Shown: positions 34,500 through 44,209 of the stretch, one piece after another
Numbering within the stretch: position 1 is the stretch's first letter
Layout of the letters: each line of letters begins with the position of its first letter
Assembly: GCA_028281925.1 (NCBI GenBank)
Contig: JANQIX010000030.1
Coordinates: 1-64,000, forward strand
Reading direction: 5' to 3'
Length of the DNA: 64,000 bases
DNA from: Alphaproteobacteria bacterium
Lineage (GTDB): Bacteria > Pseudomonadota > Alphaproteobacteria > DSM-16000 > Inquilinaceae
Translations under genes and position numbers: made by a program
Notes under the pieces: model-generated
What the model was told of the DNA's origin: nothing
What the model saw: the letters and a program-made list of their open reading frames with translations, nothing else
Database searches by the model: none

Positions 34500-35675
34500 A
34501 TGCAGGAGATCGTCATCACCGGTGCCGCCCGGACCCCGATCGGCTCGTTCAGCGGTGCCCTTGCCAGCGTTCCCGCCCATGAACTCGGGACCATCGCCAT
34601 CGTCGAGGCGATGAAACGCTCCAACGTGGCGCCGGAGGATGTGTCCGAAGTGGTCATGGGCCAGATCCTGACCGCTGCGGCGGGCGCCAATCCGGCACGG
34701 CAGGCTGCCATGGCGGCCGGCATACCTGCGGAGAAGACCGCCTATACGCTAAACCAGCTCTGCGGCTCGGGCCTGCGGGCTGTCGCCCAGGCCTATCAGA
34801 GCATCCTGACCGGGCAGAACGAGATTGTCGTGGCGGGCGGGCAAGAGAGCATGACCCAGGCGCCGCATGCGATGCATCTGAGGGCCGGCACCAAGATGGG
34901 CGATGCCCCGATGGTCGACACCATGCTGAGAGACGCGTTGATCGACGTGTTCCACGGCTATCACATGGGCATGACGGCCGAGAACGTCGCGGAGCGGTGG
35001 CAGATCACCCGCGACCAGCAAGATCAGTTCGCGGCGGAATCCCAGCGCCGGGCGTCCGAAGCGCAGGCGGCGGGTCGGTTCGCTGCCGAGATCGTGCCAG
35101 TCACGATCAAGGGCCGCAAAGGCGACACGGTGGTGGAGCATGACGAGGGCGTGCGCCCCGGCACGACGGCGGACAAGCTCGGCGGCCTGCGCCCGGCCTT
35201 CAAGAAGGACGGTTCCGTGACGGCGGGCAGCTCGTCGACCATCAATGACGGCGGAGCGGCATTGGTGGTGATGAGCCGCGACACCGCAAATGCCCGCGGC
35301 ATCAAGCCGTTGGCCCGCATCGTCTCTTGGGCCACGGCCGGTGTCGATCCCGCGGTCATGGGTACGGGACCGATCCCGGCCAGCCGTAAGGCGCTTGAGC
35401 TGGCGGGCTGGGACATCGACACGCCCGACCTGATCGAAGCCAACGAGGCGTTTGCTGCTCAGGCCTGCGCCGTGGTCAAGGATCTCGGCTTCGCCGACGA
35501 GAAAGTGAACGTCAACGGCGGCGCCATCGCCCTTGGCCATCCCGTCGGTGCATCGGGCGCTCGGGTGCTGATCACGCTGTTGCACGAGATGGAAAAGCGC
35601 GACGTCAAGCGCGGCCTGACGACCCTGTGCATCGGTGGCGGTATGGGCATCGCCATGTGCGTCGAGCGCGACTGA
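34500..35675 (+). CDS. acetyl-CoA acetyltransferase (biosynthetic-type thiolase)
   Basis: The 391-residue protein has the thiolase nucleophile in [11 protein letters not shown], the second site NEAFAAQ and [17 protein letters not shown], and the catalytic cysteine in [10 protein letters not shown]. It condenses or cleaves acetoacetyl-CoA. AAGGA is 8 bases before the ATG at 34500; a GTG two codons earlier is possible. It is a candidate PhaA for the PHA synthase 13 kb away, but there is no phaB next to it. Confidence 0.92.
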   Translation: MQEIVITGAARTPIGSFSGALASVPAHELGTIAIVEAMKRSNVAPEDVSEVVMGQILTAAAGANPARQAAMAAGIPAEKTAYTLNQLCGSGLRAVAQAYQSILTGQNEIVVAGGQESMTQAPHAMHLRAGTKMGDAPMVDTMLRDALIDVFHGYHMGMTAENVAERWQITRDQQDQFAAESQRRASEAQAAGRFAAEIVPVTIKGRKGDTVVEHDEGVRPGTTADKLGGLRPAFKKDGSVTAGSSSTINDGGAALVVMSRDTANARGIKPLARIVSWATAGVDPAVMGTGPIPASRKALELAGWDIDTPDLIEANEAFAAQACAVVKDLGFADEKVNVNGGAIALGHPVGASGARVLITLLHEMEKRDVKRGLTTLCIGGGMGIAMCVERD

Positions 35676-35741
35676 CCGGGAACGGGCTGCCGGTTCGGCA
35701 TCATTCCGCGACGGACCGGCAGCCCCCTGTTTTCGCTTGCC

Positions 35742-36215
35742 ATGTCTGAGGATTCTGCCCGCACGGCCGCTTCGGCGCCCGCTGATTGCACCTGCTTGGC
35801 GTTACGGATGGCAACGCGTCGCGTCACCCAGCTCTACGACCATTTCCTGGCCGATGCCGGGCTGCGCATCACGCAGTTCGGGCTGCTGGCTACGCTGCGC
35901 ATCGCCCAGCCCTTGTCGGTGACGGCCTTGGCGCAGCGCATGGCGATGGACCGGACGACGTTGACGCGCAACCTGAAGCCATTGGAACGGCTGGGATTGA
36001 TCGCACTGGCCCCAGGTCCGGACAGACGGACGCGCACCGTGCGGCTGACCGATGCCGGGCGCGATGCGGTCCGGCGGGCCGCCCCGCTGTGGCGCGATGC
36101 CCAGGCGGTGATGGCCGAGGCGATGGGGGCCGACCGCCTGGGTCAGCTGCACGATCTACTGGGCGCCAGCGTTGCGCCCGCCGACCGGCTGCTGGGCGAC
36201 GTCGCCGAACCTTGA
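35742..36215 (+). CDS. MarR-family transcriptional regulator
   Basis: The 157-residue protein has the MarR winged helix: [47 protein letters not shown] and the wing [30 protein letters not shown] segment at the N-terminus contains cysteines that could sense oxidation. The GNAT gene begins with the base after its stop codon, so the two are translated together. Confidence 0.88.
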   Translation: MSEDSARTAASAPADCTCLALRMATRRVTQLYDHFLADAGLRITQFGLLATLRIAQPLSVTALAQRMAMDRTTLTRNLKPLERLGLIALAPGPDRRTRTVRLTDAGRDAVRRAAPLWRDAQAVMAEAMGADRLGQLHDLLGASVAPADRLLGDVAEP

Positions 36216-36698
36216 ATGGCAGACAAGGACAATCCTGCTGTGACCGGGTGTTCGATCCGAGAAATTGAACGGGGCGACTACGACCAGTGGGCGACTCTGT
36301 GGCAGGGCTACAATGCCTTCTACGGCCGCGCCGGCCCCGCAGGCGTGTCCAATGAGATCACGCAGGCCACCTGGAACCGGTTCTTCGATCCCAACGAACC
36401 GGTATTCGCCCTCGTCGCGGACGATGCAGGATCGCTGCTTGGGCTCGCCCATTTCATCTTCCACCGCAACACCATCACGTTGGGCCCGGCCTGCTATATG
36501 CAGGACCTGTTCACGCGCGACGACACGCGCGGACGGGGTGTGGGGCGTGCCCTGATCGCGGCGGTGCGCGATCGGGCTCAGGCAGCGGGGGCCGGTCGTC
36601 TCTATTGGCACACGCACGAAACCAATGAACGGGCCATGGCGCTCTACGACGCCGTCGCTCGGAAATCCGGGTTCATCGTCTACCGCGCCGAATTGTGA
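36216..36698 (+). CDS. GNAT-family N-acetyltransferase
   Basis: The 160-residue protein has the acetyl-CoA motif QDLFTRDDTRGRGVGRALIAAVRDRA (Q/RxxGxG/A) and RLYWHTHETNERAMALYDAV. Its ATG directly follows the MarR stop. The acceptor substrate is unknown. Confidence 0.88.
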   Translation: MADKDNPAVTGCSIREIERGDYDQWATLWQGYNAFYGRAGPAGVSNEITQATWNRFFDPNEPVFALVADDAGSLLGLAHFIFHRNTITLGPACYMQDLFTRDDTRGRGVGRALIAAVRDRAQAAGAGRLYWHTHETNERAMALYDAVARKSGFIVYRAEL

Positions 36699-36713
36699 AC
36701 GCGAGGCGCGGCA

Positions 36714-37184
36714 TCAAGCCGGCGGCGTGCGGCCGGTCGCGCCCACAATGCAGCGCGCAAGCTCGGTGATCAGATCGTCGGATAGGCTCTGGCGCCGGCG
36801 CAGCCCGATCGTGCGCACGAGGCCGAGATCGGTCGCGGAGAGTGCGACTACCTCCTTTGCCGCCAGGCTTCGTGGCGCGATGGCGACACCGACACCGCGG
36901 GCCACGAGATGCATGGCCGGATCGTCGCGATCCGCACGGGCTGAGGCTGAGAGTGTCAGCCCGGAGCGCTGCAATGTGCCGGCACGCAGCTCGCACGCCC
37001 CGCGCAGGATCAGCCGATCGCCGGCAAAGTTCCGAACCCGAGCAGTCAACCGGTCCGATTGCGCAAGCCGACGCTGTGGCGAGACGCACAGCACATAGGG
37101 CTCCCGCCACAGATCTCTGACCGAGCCGTCCCCTGCGTCATGGCCGACCCTCGGCATGGGTCTGGGCGTCGCGGCCGTCACCAT
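36714..37184 (-). pseudogene. LysR-type regulator fragment, effector domain only
   Basis: The 156 residues match the second half of LysR effector domains: EPYVLCVSPQRRLAQSD, then AMHLVARGVGVAIAPRSLAA and the C-terminal helix DDLITELARCIV. The helix-turn-helix and first half of the effector domain (about 130 residues) are absent upstream. It is most likely a gene remnant left between two GNAT genes. Confidence 0.65.
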
Positions 37185-37242
37185 CGGATTGCTGATCGCG
37201 GTTCGGTGTCCCAGCCGCCGGCATTCCTGAACCTGAGGCTAC

Positions 37243-37773
37243 TCACCTCAACGTTGCATGCATGACCGCGCTGGCGGCGCCGTTGAGGTAGCCCGTACGC
37301 GTATCGCTGAAGCCCAGCTGCCGGGCCAGTCGCAGGGATCGGTCGTTCTTGGGATGGATGGCGCAGACAACGCGGTCGGATGGCACGCGCACCGCCGCCC
37401 ATTGAAGGGCCGCGCGACCCGCCTCGATCGCATAGCCGTTGCCATGGGCCGACGGGATCATCACCCAGCCCATCTCCGGCAGGTCATCGACATCAGGGCC
37501 CATCTCGCGGCGAAACCGGCCGAATCCAATCTCACCGATCGGGATCAGGTCAGGCCGTGTTCGGATGACCCAGAAACCGTATCCGAACAGCGACCACAGT
37601 CCGCCATACCGCAGCAGCCGGTCCCAGATCTGCCGGCTGGATTGCGGTTCCGCCGAGATGAAGCGCAGCACGTCCGGGTCCTGCCACAAGGTGAGGCAGA
37701 ACGCGAAATCACCGATCTCATGGGGGCTTAGCAACAGCCTGTCGGTGGTAATCGTCCGGTCCGGATCTGTCAT
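37243..37773 (-). CDS. GNAT-family acetyltransferase, RimJ/RimL type
   Basis: From the ATG at 37773 (MTDPDRTITTDRLLLSPHEIGDF, 176 residues) the protein has the RimJ/RimL features TDRLLL, GWVMIPSAHGNGYAIEAGRAAL (acetyl-CoA loop) and HPKNDRSLRLARQLGF. The target is unknown. The upstream open frame does not look coding. Confidence 0.85.
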   Translation of the reverse strand: MTDPDRTITTDRLLLSPHEIGDFAFCLTLWQDPDVLRFISAEPQSSRQIWDRLLRYGGLWSLFGYGFWVIRTRPDLIPIGEIGFGRFRREMGPDVDDLPEMGWVMIPSAHGNGYAIEAGRAALQWAAVRVPSDRVVCAIHPKNDRSLRLARQLGFSDTRTGYLNGAASAVMHATLR

Positions 37774-37888
37774 GGTGCTGCCGATGGCGTGCCGCGGTGC
37801 TGATGCCGAGCGGCCCAGCCATTGGACCATAGTGTCAGTGGCCCTGCCGTAGAAGGGCAGGGGTGTTGCCCCGGCTGCCCCGGCGCAG

Positions 37889-38836
37889 TCAGTTCGCCGA
37901 TTTGGAGTCGCTGCAGGATTGCGACGCCGCCTGCGGCAGCCGGGCGAGCGCAACACCGCCGGTGACGATCAGGGCGGAGCCGACGGCGGTGGCGGGTCCC
38001 GGGACCTCCCCGAAAGCGATGACCCCGAGCGCCGCGGCGAAGATGATCCAGCTATAGCCGATCGGGCCGAGAATGGCCGCGTCGGCCAGACGGAAGCCGC
38101 GCAGATTGCTGTACTGACCGGCAAGCCCGATCAAGCCCAGGAACATGCAGGCGCTAAGCGTGCCGATGTCGAGCGGCTGCCAAAGCAGCCAGGCTGGGAT
38201 GGTCCACAGCAGGGTCGCTAGGCCATGCACATAGAGCATCGTGGTCAGCCGGCGTTCCCGCATGGCCAGGATCTTCAGAAAGATGGTCTCCGCAGCCATC
38301 AGCAGGGCGCCTAAGAGGGCCATACCGGCCATTGGATGGGCCCCGATGCCGGACGAGCCGTTGCGGGTTCCCTGCACCACCACGAGGGCCCCGAAGGCAC
38401 AGGTCGCGGCCGCCAGCCAGTGCCGGGCGCCCACCCGCTCTTTCAGTAACAGGACGGCCAGAACCACGACGAACATGCCTTCCGTCAGGCCGACGGCTGT
38501 CGCGTCCGCGATCGGCATGTTTGCGGCAGCATAGATGGCGCAGAAGGCGCCCGAAGTGCCGGTTGCCGTGCGCAGGAAATGCAACGCCGGGTGCGTTCCG
38601 CTCGGCCGCAAGGCGCCGCCGCCTCGGGCCAGGACGATCGCCAACACCACAACGAAGCCGGTTCCGAGGCGCAGGAACATCAGCTGTGCCACCGGCACCT
38701 GCGGCAACATCTTGCCGGAGGCGAAGACGATCGAGAACAGCAGGGTGCCCAGCAACACCCAGAGGATGCCGATCGCTGTCGGTGTCCACCAAGCCCGGTT
38801 CTCCATCACGCGGTCCCAGAGCGCTCGGATTGTCAT
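37889..38836 (-). CDS. EamA-family (drug/metabolite) transporter
   Basis: The 315-residue protein has ten predicted membrane helices in two EamA repeats; ADATAVGLTEGMFVVVLAVLLLKERVG is the conserved end of repeat one and FGEVPGPATAVGSALIVTGG that of repeat two. It would export or import a small metabolite. It diverges from a LysR gene 100 bases away, a common regulator-transporter pairing. Confidence 0.9.
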   Translation of the reverse strand: MTIRALWDRVMENRAWWTPTAIGILWVLLGTLLFSIVFASGKMLPQVPVAQLMFLRLGTGFVVVLAIVLARGGGALRPSGTHPALHFLRTATGTSGAFCAIYAAANMPIADATAVGLTEGMFVVVLAVLLLKERVGARHWLAAATCAFGALVVVQGTRNGSSGIGAHPMAGMALLGALLMAAETIFLKILAMRERRLTTMLYVHGLATLLWTIPAWLLWQPLDIGTLSACMFLGLIGLAGQYSNLRGFRLADAAILGPIGYSWIIFAAALGVIAFGEVPGPATAVGSALIVTGGVALARLPQAASQSCSDSKSAN

Positions 38837-38936
38837 GCTGCAAGCACGCTAGGCCGGTGCCGGGTTCCGCAATATCCGACAAGGCGCTATACCGGGTATT
38901 CGCCAGTGAAATCCGGCCGACGGTAGGTATGCGCTG

Positions 38937-39842
38937 ATGAATTGGGAAGATCTCCAGCTTCTCCACGCCGCCTCAGAGACGGCGAGCCTGTCGGCCGCGG
39001 CGCGCCGCCTGGGCGCCAGCCAGCCCACCATGAGCCGCCGCCTGCGAGCGCTTGAAGAACGGCTGGGGGCGCGGCTGTTCGACCGTTTGCCCAGCGGCCT
39101 TGCGCCGACCCCGGCCGGTCAGCGCCTGCTGCCGCTATTGGCAGAGATGGGGGCGGCAGCGGAGGCGATCTCCCGGGCGCAAGCGGGGCTGGCCGATGAG
39201 ACGACCGGCGTGGTCCGGCTTTCGGTTGATGAGGTCGTGGCCCGGTTCATCACCGATCGTCTTAGCGAGCTGACGGCAGCGGCGCCGGGTGTGTGCTTCG
39301 AGGTGCTGGCGCAGCACGAGTTCGCGAATCTCTCGCGGCGGGAAGCGGACCTGTTGATCCGCTCCTGCCTGCCGGACGGTCCGGAACTCGTCACGCGCCG
39401 CCTCGGCGGTCTGGCTCATGCCGTCTACGGATCGCGCCGGTATGTCGATGCCACACCGGCCGCGCGGACCGACGACCGCTATCGGCGCTGCGACTGGATC
39501 ACATATGCGGAGTATCGCCTGTGGTTTCCGGCGAAGAAGAGGTGGTTGGATGGGCGCACCGGGGGAAGATCCCGGTTCGCCACCAACCAAGCCACCGTGG
39601 CGCTGGACGCAGTGCGGTCCGGTATCGGGTTGGCGGTGCTGCCCTGTGTGCTGGCAGACGGAATGCCGGACATTCTGCGCCTGTCCGATCCGGTGCCGGA
39701 TCTGTCGGAGAACCTCTATCTGCTGATCCACCGCGATATCTTGCGTGAGCCGGCCGTACGTCAGGCGATCGACGCGCTGGTTGCGGTCTTTGGCCGCCAT
39801 AGCAACGCCCTGGAGGGAACCGGGCGCGCTGTGGCGGCGTAG
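38937..39842 (+). CDS. LysR-family transcriptional regulator
   Basis: The 301-residue protein starts with the LysR helix-turn-helix (MNWEDLQLLHAASETASLSAAARRLGASQPTMSRRLRALEE, recognisable from SLSAAARRL to SRRL) and has a complete effector domain ending in AVRQAIDALVAVF. The ATG follows the intergenic region shared with the divergent EamA transporter gene, which it probably controls. Confidence 0.9.
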   Translation: MNWEDLQLLHAASETASLSAAARRLGASQPTMSRRLRALEERLGARLFDRLPSGLAPTPAGQRLLPLLAEMGAAAEAISRAQAGLADETTGVVRLSVDEVVARFITDRLSELTAAAPGVCFEVLAQHEFANLSRREADLLIRSCLPDGPELVTRRLGGLAHAVYGSRRYVDATPAARTDDRYRRCDWITYAEYRLWFPAKKRWLDGRTGGRSRFATNQATVALDAVRSGIGLAVLPCVLADGMPDILRLSDPVPDLSENLYLLIHRDILREPAVRQAIDALVAVFGRHSNALEGTGRAVAA

Positions 39843-39910
39843 GCGGCAGTCCGGTGGCGTCCCCGGCGTCCGCCTCGGGGTCGCTAAGCCGCCATCAGCG
39901 CACGCCCCTT

Positions 39911-41110
39911 CTACGAGCCCATTCGGCCGGACGCGTCTGACGGCGGATTGCGGACGGTCAGCAGCGCCGCAACCACCAGTGCCCCGCCGGCCGCCAGTGA
40001 CGGCATCAGGAAGCTGCCCGTGCGGTCGTGCATCAGGCCGGCGAAGGCGGGGCCGATGATCTGCCCCACGCCGAAGGCTGCGGTCATGATGGCCAAGGCA
40101 CGGGCCACGTTGCCGGCGGCCTGCTGGCGCGCTGCCATCAGGCCCAGGGCCGTCAGCCCCATGATGGTCCCACCCAGCAGCACTGCGGCGACGATCGCAC
40201 CCGCGATGCCGTGCCAGAGAACGCTGGCAATCACCCCGGCTGCCTGGACAAGGGCTGCGACAGCATAGGCGCGGCGAACCCCGATCCTGGCAGCAACGGC
40301 GCTCCATAGTGCCACGGATGGAATCGCTGCTATGCCGACCAGAGTCCAGACCAGCGGCTCTGCGGCCTGCAGAGCCGCGGATGCCCGCACGATGGCAACC
40401 AGGAATGTGGCGGTGATGACATAGCCGAAGCCGAACAATCCGTAGGCCGCGACCAGCGGCAGCAGCCCACGGCCGATGCCGCCTGCGCCCCCGGAGGCCG
40501 GGTTTTGCGAGTGCAGTTCTGTGCCAGCGGTCAATATCGCGGCTGCAGCCAAGGCCAAGGCCGCGGCGAGGCCGCTCGCCCACCAGAGGGTGCGCCAGTC
40601 TGCGTCGGCTGCGCCGAGCAGGCCGACCAGAATGGCAGAGACGGTGATGCCGACGCCCACGCCCGCAAAGAATACCGTCGCCAGTCCGGAGCGTCCGGCC
40701 GCCGCCAAGCCGCCGAGCACCAGGGTGGAGGCAAAGACCAGCACGAAGGCGCTGGCCACGCCGCCGGCGAAACGCAGGGCCATCAGGGCCGGGACCGTTG
40801 ACGGTACGGCCATCGCGGCGGTGGTCAGCATGCTGGCCGCAAGGCCGCCCAGCAGCCAGGACCGCGGCGATCCCGGCAGGCGGAGGGCTGCCGCCAGTGC
40901 GCCTGCGAGATAACCGACGAAGTTGGCGGAGCCGATCAGTCCGGCCTCGCCCTGGCTGAGGCTGAGGCCGGCAACCATCTCCGGCAGGATCGGCGTGTAG
41001 ACGAAGCGGCCGATGCCCATCCCGCCGGCCAAGGCCGCCATACCGCCGATTGCCAGGGCAAACGGCGTTGCCGCCGGCCGCGCGACCTCAGCGCGGGGCG
41101 GTGTCGACAA
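39911..41110 (-). CDS. MFS transporter, YbfB/YjiJ family
   Basis: The protein has twelve hydrophobic segments. GGMAALAGGMGIGRFVYTPILPEM is the hallmark start of the YbfB/YjiJ family. I place the start at a TTG at 41110, which overlaps the end of the GST gene by 23 bases; the exact start is uncertain because no good ribosome binding site is visible. The open frame upstream is antisense-like inside GST. The substrate is unknown. Confidence 0.85.
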   Translation of the reverse strand: MSTPPRAEVARPAATPFALAIGGMAALAGGMGIGRFVYTPILPEMVAGLSLSQGEAGLIGSANFVGYLAGALAAALRLPGSPRSWLLGGLAASMLTTAAMAVPSTVPALMALRFAGGVASAFVLVFASTLVLGGLAAAGRSGLATVFFAGVGVGITVSAILVGLLGAADADWRTLWWASGLAAALALAAAAILTAGTELHSQNPASGGAGGIGRGLLPLVAAYGLFGFGYVITATFLVAIVRASAALQAAEPLVWTLVGIAAIPSVALWSAVAARIGVRRAYAVAALVQAAGVIASVLWHGIAGAIVAAVLLGGTIMGLTALGLMAARQQAAGNVARALAIMTAAFGVGQIIGPAFAGLMHDRTGSFLMPSLAAGGALVVAALLTVRNPPSDASGRMGS

Positions 41111-41687
41111 GACTGGTCCGTGCGCTGATCTCGGCGAACCAGTCAGCCAGCGACTTACGCCCCTCGCGCCAGTCGATGTCCGGGTGGCGGAAGTCCAGAT
41201 AACCGAGCGCGCAGGCGAAGGCGATGTGGCCGAGCGAGATCGGGCCCGGCAGCCGGGCATGGTCGGCGGCGATGGCGTCGAGCGCGCGGGGCAGCTGGCT
41301 GCGCCAGCGTGCCGCCATCGTTGGCGACTTCTCGCCCTCCGGCTTGCGCCGCTCCAGAACCAGGCCCAGCGCCAGATCCATCACGCCGTCTGCCAGTGCC
41401 TCGGCGCGCAACACAGCAAAGCGCGCGGCCCCTTCGCCCGGCACCAGTGGGCCGCCCTCACCGACGGCGTCGAGATAGGCTGTGATCACCGGGCTGTCGT
41501 AAAGGGCCGTACCGTCGTCCAGGATCAGCGCCGGCACGCGGCCCAGCGGGTTGCTGCCCGTCAGCTCCGGCGGATCGGCGAAGGCATCGACCACGACCTC
41601 CTCGATCCGGTCGGCAACCCGTTTCTCCCGCGCGACTGCGCGCACCTTGCGCGCATAGGGCGATGCCGGCGACCAGTAAAGCCTCAT
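41088..41687 (-). CDS. glutathione S-transferase family protein
   Basis: The 199-residue protein from the ATG at 41687 (MRLYWSPASPYARKVRAVAREK), after GGGAGGCAGAG, has the thioredoxin-like GST domain with NPLGRVPALILDDGTALYDSPVI and a helical C-terminal domain ending YLDFRHPDIDWREG. The catalytic Ser/Cys position is in SPASPYARK. The MFS gene overlaps its end. Confidence 0.9.
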   Translation of the reverse strand: MRLYWSPASPYARKVRAVAREKRVADRIEEVVVDAFADPPELTGSNPLGRVPALILDDGTALYDSPVITAYLDAVGEGGPLVPGEGAARFAVLRAEALADGVMDLALGLVLERRKPEGEKSPTMAARWRSQLPRALDAIAADHARLPGPISLGHIAFACALGYLDFRHPDIDWREGRKSLADWFAEISARTSLVDTAPR

Positions 41688-41809
41688 CTCTGCCTCCCGG
41701 GATTTCTCAGGATCGGGCAGCACGGTAGCGACGCGTCGACATCACGGGAAACGCTTTAATCTGATAGGAGCTATCAGTGGAAGCGATAGCGCGACGCCCC
41801 GTCTGCCAA

Positions 41810-42697
41810 CTATTCCGCGGCCTCGGCAAAGGTCTGGGCCTGCCGGGCGAGATCCAGGAAGGCTTCGAGCGCGCTCGACCGATAGCCATCGCGCCGCCGG
41901 ATGAACAGGGTCTCCACCCGCCCTTCGGCTGCCGGCAGCGCATGCACGGCTACGCGCCCCTCGCGCCACACGGTGCCGATCAGAGCTTTGGGCAAGAGCG
42001 TAACGCCGAGCCCTGCGGACACACAGCTGACGACCGCTTCCAGGGTTCCGAACTCCAATTGACGTGGGATCACGATGCCGCGGCGGGCCAGCAGGTCCTC
42101 CAGCCGCTGCCGGTACGAACAGCCGGCACGCAGACCCACGATGCGCACTTCCCCGGTGTTGAGCAGGTGATCGAGGCTGGCAATAGCGGGGGAGGTCAGG
42201 ATCACCAGCTCTTCGCGGAAGACGACCTCTTCCTCCAGCTCCGGATGGCTGACGGGTCCGCACACGAAGGCGCCTTCGATGCGATGGTCCCGCACACCCT
42301 CCACCAGCTCGGCCGTGGTGCCTGTCTGGATGGCGAGGTCGACCGCCGGATAGGCAGCCGCATAGCCGGTGAGCAGCGGCGACAGTCTTAGAGCCGCCGT
42401 CGTCTCCAGCGATCCGATCACCAGCGGCCCGGCGGGCCTGCCGTCATCCCGCACGGCGCGGACCGCATCGCCGATCAGCCGGCCCGCCGCCTCGGCGTAG
42501 GGCAGTAGCCGCCGTCCGGCTGGCGTCAGCGACACGCCGCGGCTGTGACGGTCGAACAGCGTCACGCCAAGCTCAAGCTCCAAGGCGCGGATGCGGGCGG
42601 TCACGTTGGACTGCACGGTATTCAACTCATCCGCCGCCCGGTTCATCACCCCCAGCCGGGCCACCGCTTCGAACACTCTGAGATCGGCAATATCCAT
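41810..42697 (-). CDS. LysR-family transcriptional regulator
   Basis: From the ATG at 42697 (MDIADLRVFEAVARLGVMNRAADELNTVQSNVTARIRALE as far as the HTH, 295 residues) this is a full-length LysR protein. The effector domain begins PLVIGSLETTAALRLSPLL. QSNVTARI in place of QSAVS places it near the CynR/YneJ-like group. The target is unknown; the GST-MFS pair ends nearby on the same strand. Confidence 0.9.
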   Translation of the reverse strand: MDIADLRVFEAVARLGVMNRAADELNTVQSNVTARIRALELELGVTLFDRHSRGVSLTPAGRRLLPYAEAAGRLIGDAVRAVRDDGRPAGPLVIGSLETTAALRLSPLLTGYAAAYPAVDLAIQTGTTAELVEGVRDHRIEGAFVCGPVSHPELEEEVVFREELVILTSPAIASLDHLLNTGEVRIVGLRAGCSYRQRLEDLLARRGIVIPRQLEFGTLEAVVSCVSAGLGVTLLPKALIGTVWREGRVAVHALPAAEGRVETLFIRRRDGYRSSALEAFLDLARQAQTFAEAAE

Positions 42698-42728
42698 GTC
42701 GGCCCCCCGATGGGCGCGCAATCCGCAG

Positions 42729-43226
42729 CTACTCGTTCGGCCATAGCCCATGCTTGCGATGCCAGTCTTCCAGAGAAAGGGCGGGATACTGCCCGAACCC
42801 TGTGACACCGTCGACCGGTGGTGCCCCAGCCCATGCGGGCGCATGGTCAAGCATCATGTGGACATGGTCCGGCGGCGACGGCAGGGGCGTGTCGATGGCC
42901 GATGCCAACGGATGGACGAGATCGGGCCAGCGGGGATCGAACAGCCAGAGGGCACTGCCGCAGTGCTTGCAGAAATGGCGGCGCGCGGGGCTGATCTCCG
43001 GTTCGGGGTCGTTGCCCGGCCGGTCCATCCGTGCCTGATAGACCGAGATGTTCTCCACGCCATGGACGGCAAGCGTCGCGGCGTCACCGCCCAGATTGAT
43101 TGCATAACCGCCCCCACCGGCGGTCTTGCGGCAGATGACGCAGTAGCAGCGCATATACGGATAGGGCGCCTTGGCTTCCAGCGAGAAGCTGACGGCACCG
43201 CAGTGGCAAGAGCCTTCCAGGCGCAT
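42729..43226 (-). CDS. GFA-family (glutathione-dependent formaldehyde-activating) protein
   Basis: The 165-residue protein has the complete zinc ligands of the family: GSCHCGAV at residues 6-13, RCYCVICRKT and FCKHCGSALW. Members include formaldehyde-activating enzymes and many uncharacterised carbon-sulfur lyases. The ATG at 43226 is where the family begins. Confidence 0.9.
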   Translation of the reverse strand: MRLEGSCHCGAVSFSLEAKAPYPYMRCYCVICRKTAGGGGYAINLGGDAATLAVHGVENISVYQARMDRPGNDPEPEISPARRHFCKHCGSALWLFDPRWPDLVHPLASAIDTPLPSPPDHVHMMLDHAPAWAGAPPVDGVTGFGQYPALSLEDWHRKHGLWPNE

Positions 43227-43257
43227 CGGCCGGTCCTCTATCCATGGGCCTTGCGCG

Positions 43258-43776
43258 TTATCCGAGCGGCCGTTCGGGAAGCGTGCGGACGTAGGCAAGG
43301 ATGACCAGCAGCTTATCGACGACCGCCCCATCGGTCGACAGGGGCAGGATCACGTTTTCCACGCGTACGAAGTCTCGGTGCGGTCCGACATAGGGGATGT
43401 CGCCCAGGACCGGCTGACCCGTCTCGACGGCCCGCCGGCAGCAGGTCCACACCAGGCTGGGTGGCCGTTGGTGTGGAATGTCGGACATCCGCCGGCCGGT
43501 GTCGTCCCGCTGCTGGTGATACACGACCTGGGTGCCCATCAGCCTGACATGGAAGTCTGGCGGGTCGGTCGCGACATCGAGCAGGATGACGAAGGGCAGC
43601 AGCGACGGAATCTCCGACGGTTCGATGTCCCGCCGCGCCGGGATGCGCGCCGGCCATCCCTTGGACGCCCAATAGGCGAAGCCTTCGCGAAGCGCCGGCT
43701 GCAACTGGGCAAGCGCCACCTCGAACCGATCGCCGTCGGCAGGGCCCAGATGGGACGATGGTTCACGCGGCGGCAT
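43258..43776 (-). CDS. PAS_5-family protein
   Basis: The ATG at 43776 (MPPREPSSHLGPADGD) gives 172 residues. YWASKGWPARIPARRDIEPSEIPSLLPFVILLDVATDPPDF is not quoted in full elsewhere but the parts YWxSK, RRDIEPSEIPxLLPxV and DFHVRLMGT are the PAS_5 signature, and RVENVILPLSTDG follows. The length equals that of both tandem PAS_5-like proteins at 26939 and 27734. It has no output domain. Confidence 0.85.
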   Translation of the reverse strand: MPPREPSSHLGPADGDRFEVALAQLQPALREGFAYWASKGWPARIPARRDIEPSEIPSLLPFVILLDVATDPPDFHVRLMGTQVVYHQQRDDTGRRMSDIPHQRPPSLVWTCCRRAVETGQPVLGDIPYVGPHRDFVRVENVILPLSTDGAVVDKLLVILAYVRTLPERPLG

Positions 43777-43919
43777 CTCGGACGGCGGACATCCGCACCC
43801 TGATCCTGCTGCCAAGCCGGCTTTCCCGGCTTCGAAAGGCCGTGAGCTTAATACAGAGCCCGTTTCAGTTCGATGGAATCCCGGACTGCGGCCTGTGTTT
43901 TGCCACACAGTGGCGGTCG

Positions 43920-44108
43920 AGTCCGCTGCCTAAGCTTCTGTTCCACGCGGAGCCGGGCGCGCTGATGCCGGCGCCGGTGGTCGACCACCTGTCGGCGACG
44001 CTGAGCAATCTGGAGGTCCGGTTCGTCGGCGCCGGCACCCATTTCCTGCAGGAGGACCACCCGCACCTGATCGGCCAGGGGCTGGCGGACTGGCTGCGCC
44101 GGATCTGA
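43920..44108 (+). pseudogene. C-terminal remnant of a haloalkane dehalogenase
   Basis: The frame reads PLPKLLFHAEPGALMPAPVVDHL and then VRFVGAGTHFLQEDHPHLIGQGLADWLRRI to a TGA at 44106. This is the end of the DhaA/LinB family, with the catalytic histidine in GTHFLQEDHP. Nothing upstream in any frame continues the remaining 230 or so residues; the preceding DNA belongs to the oppositely oriented PAS_5 gene. It is therefore a truncated relic. Confidence 0.75.
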
Positions 44109-44209
44109 CGTCGCGCCGCGTGCGGCGGCGAATTGGTCGCGCGGTGGAAAGGCCGCCGGCAATATAGCCTGAGTGGCTTACGGACAGGCAAATCGAGGGA
44201 TCCCGACCC

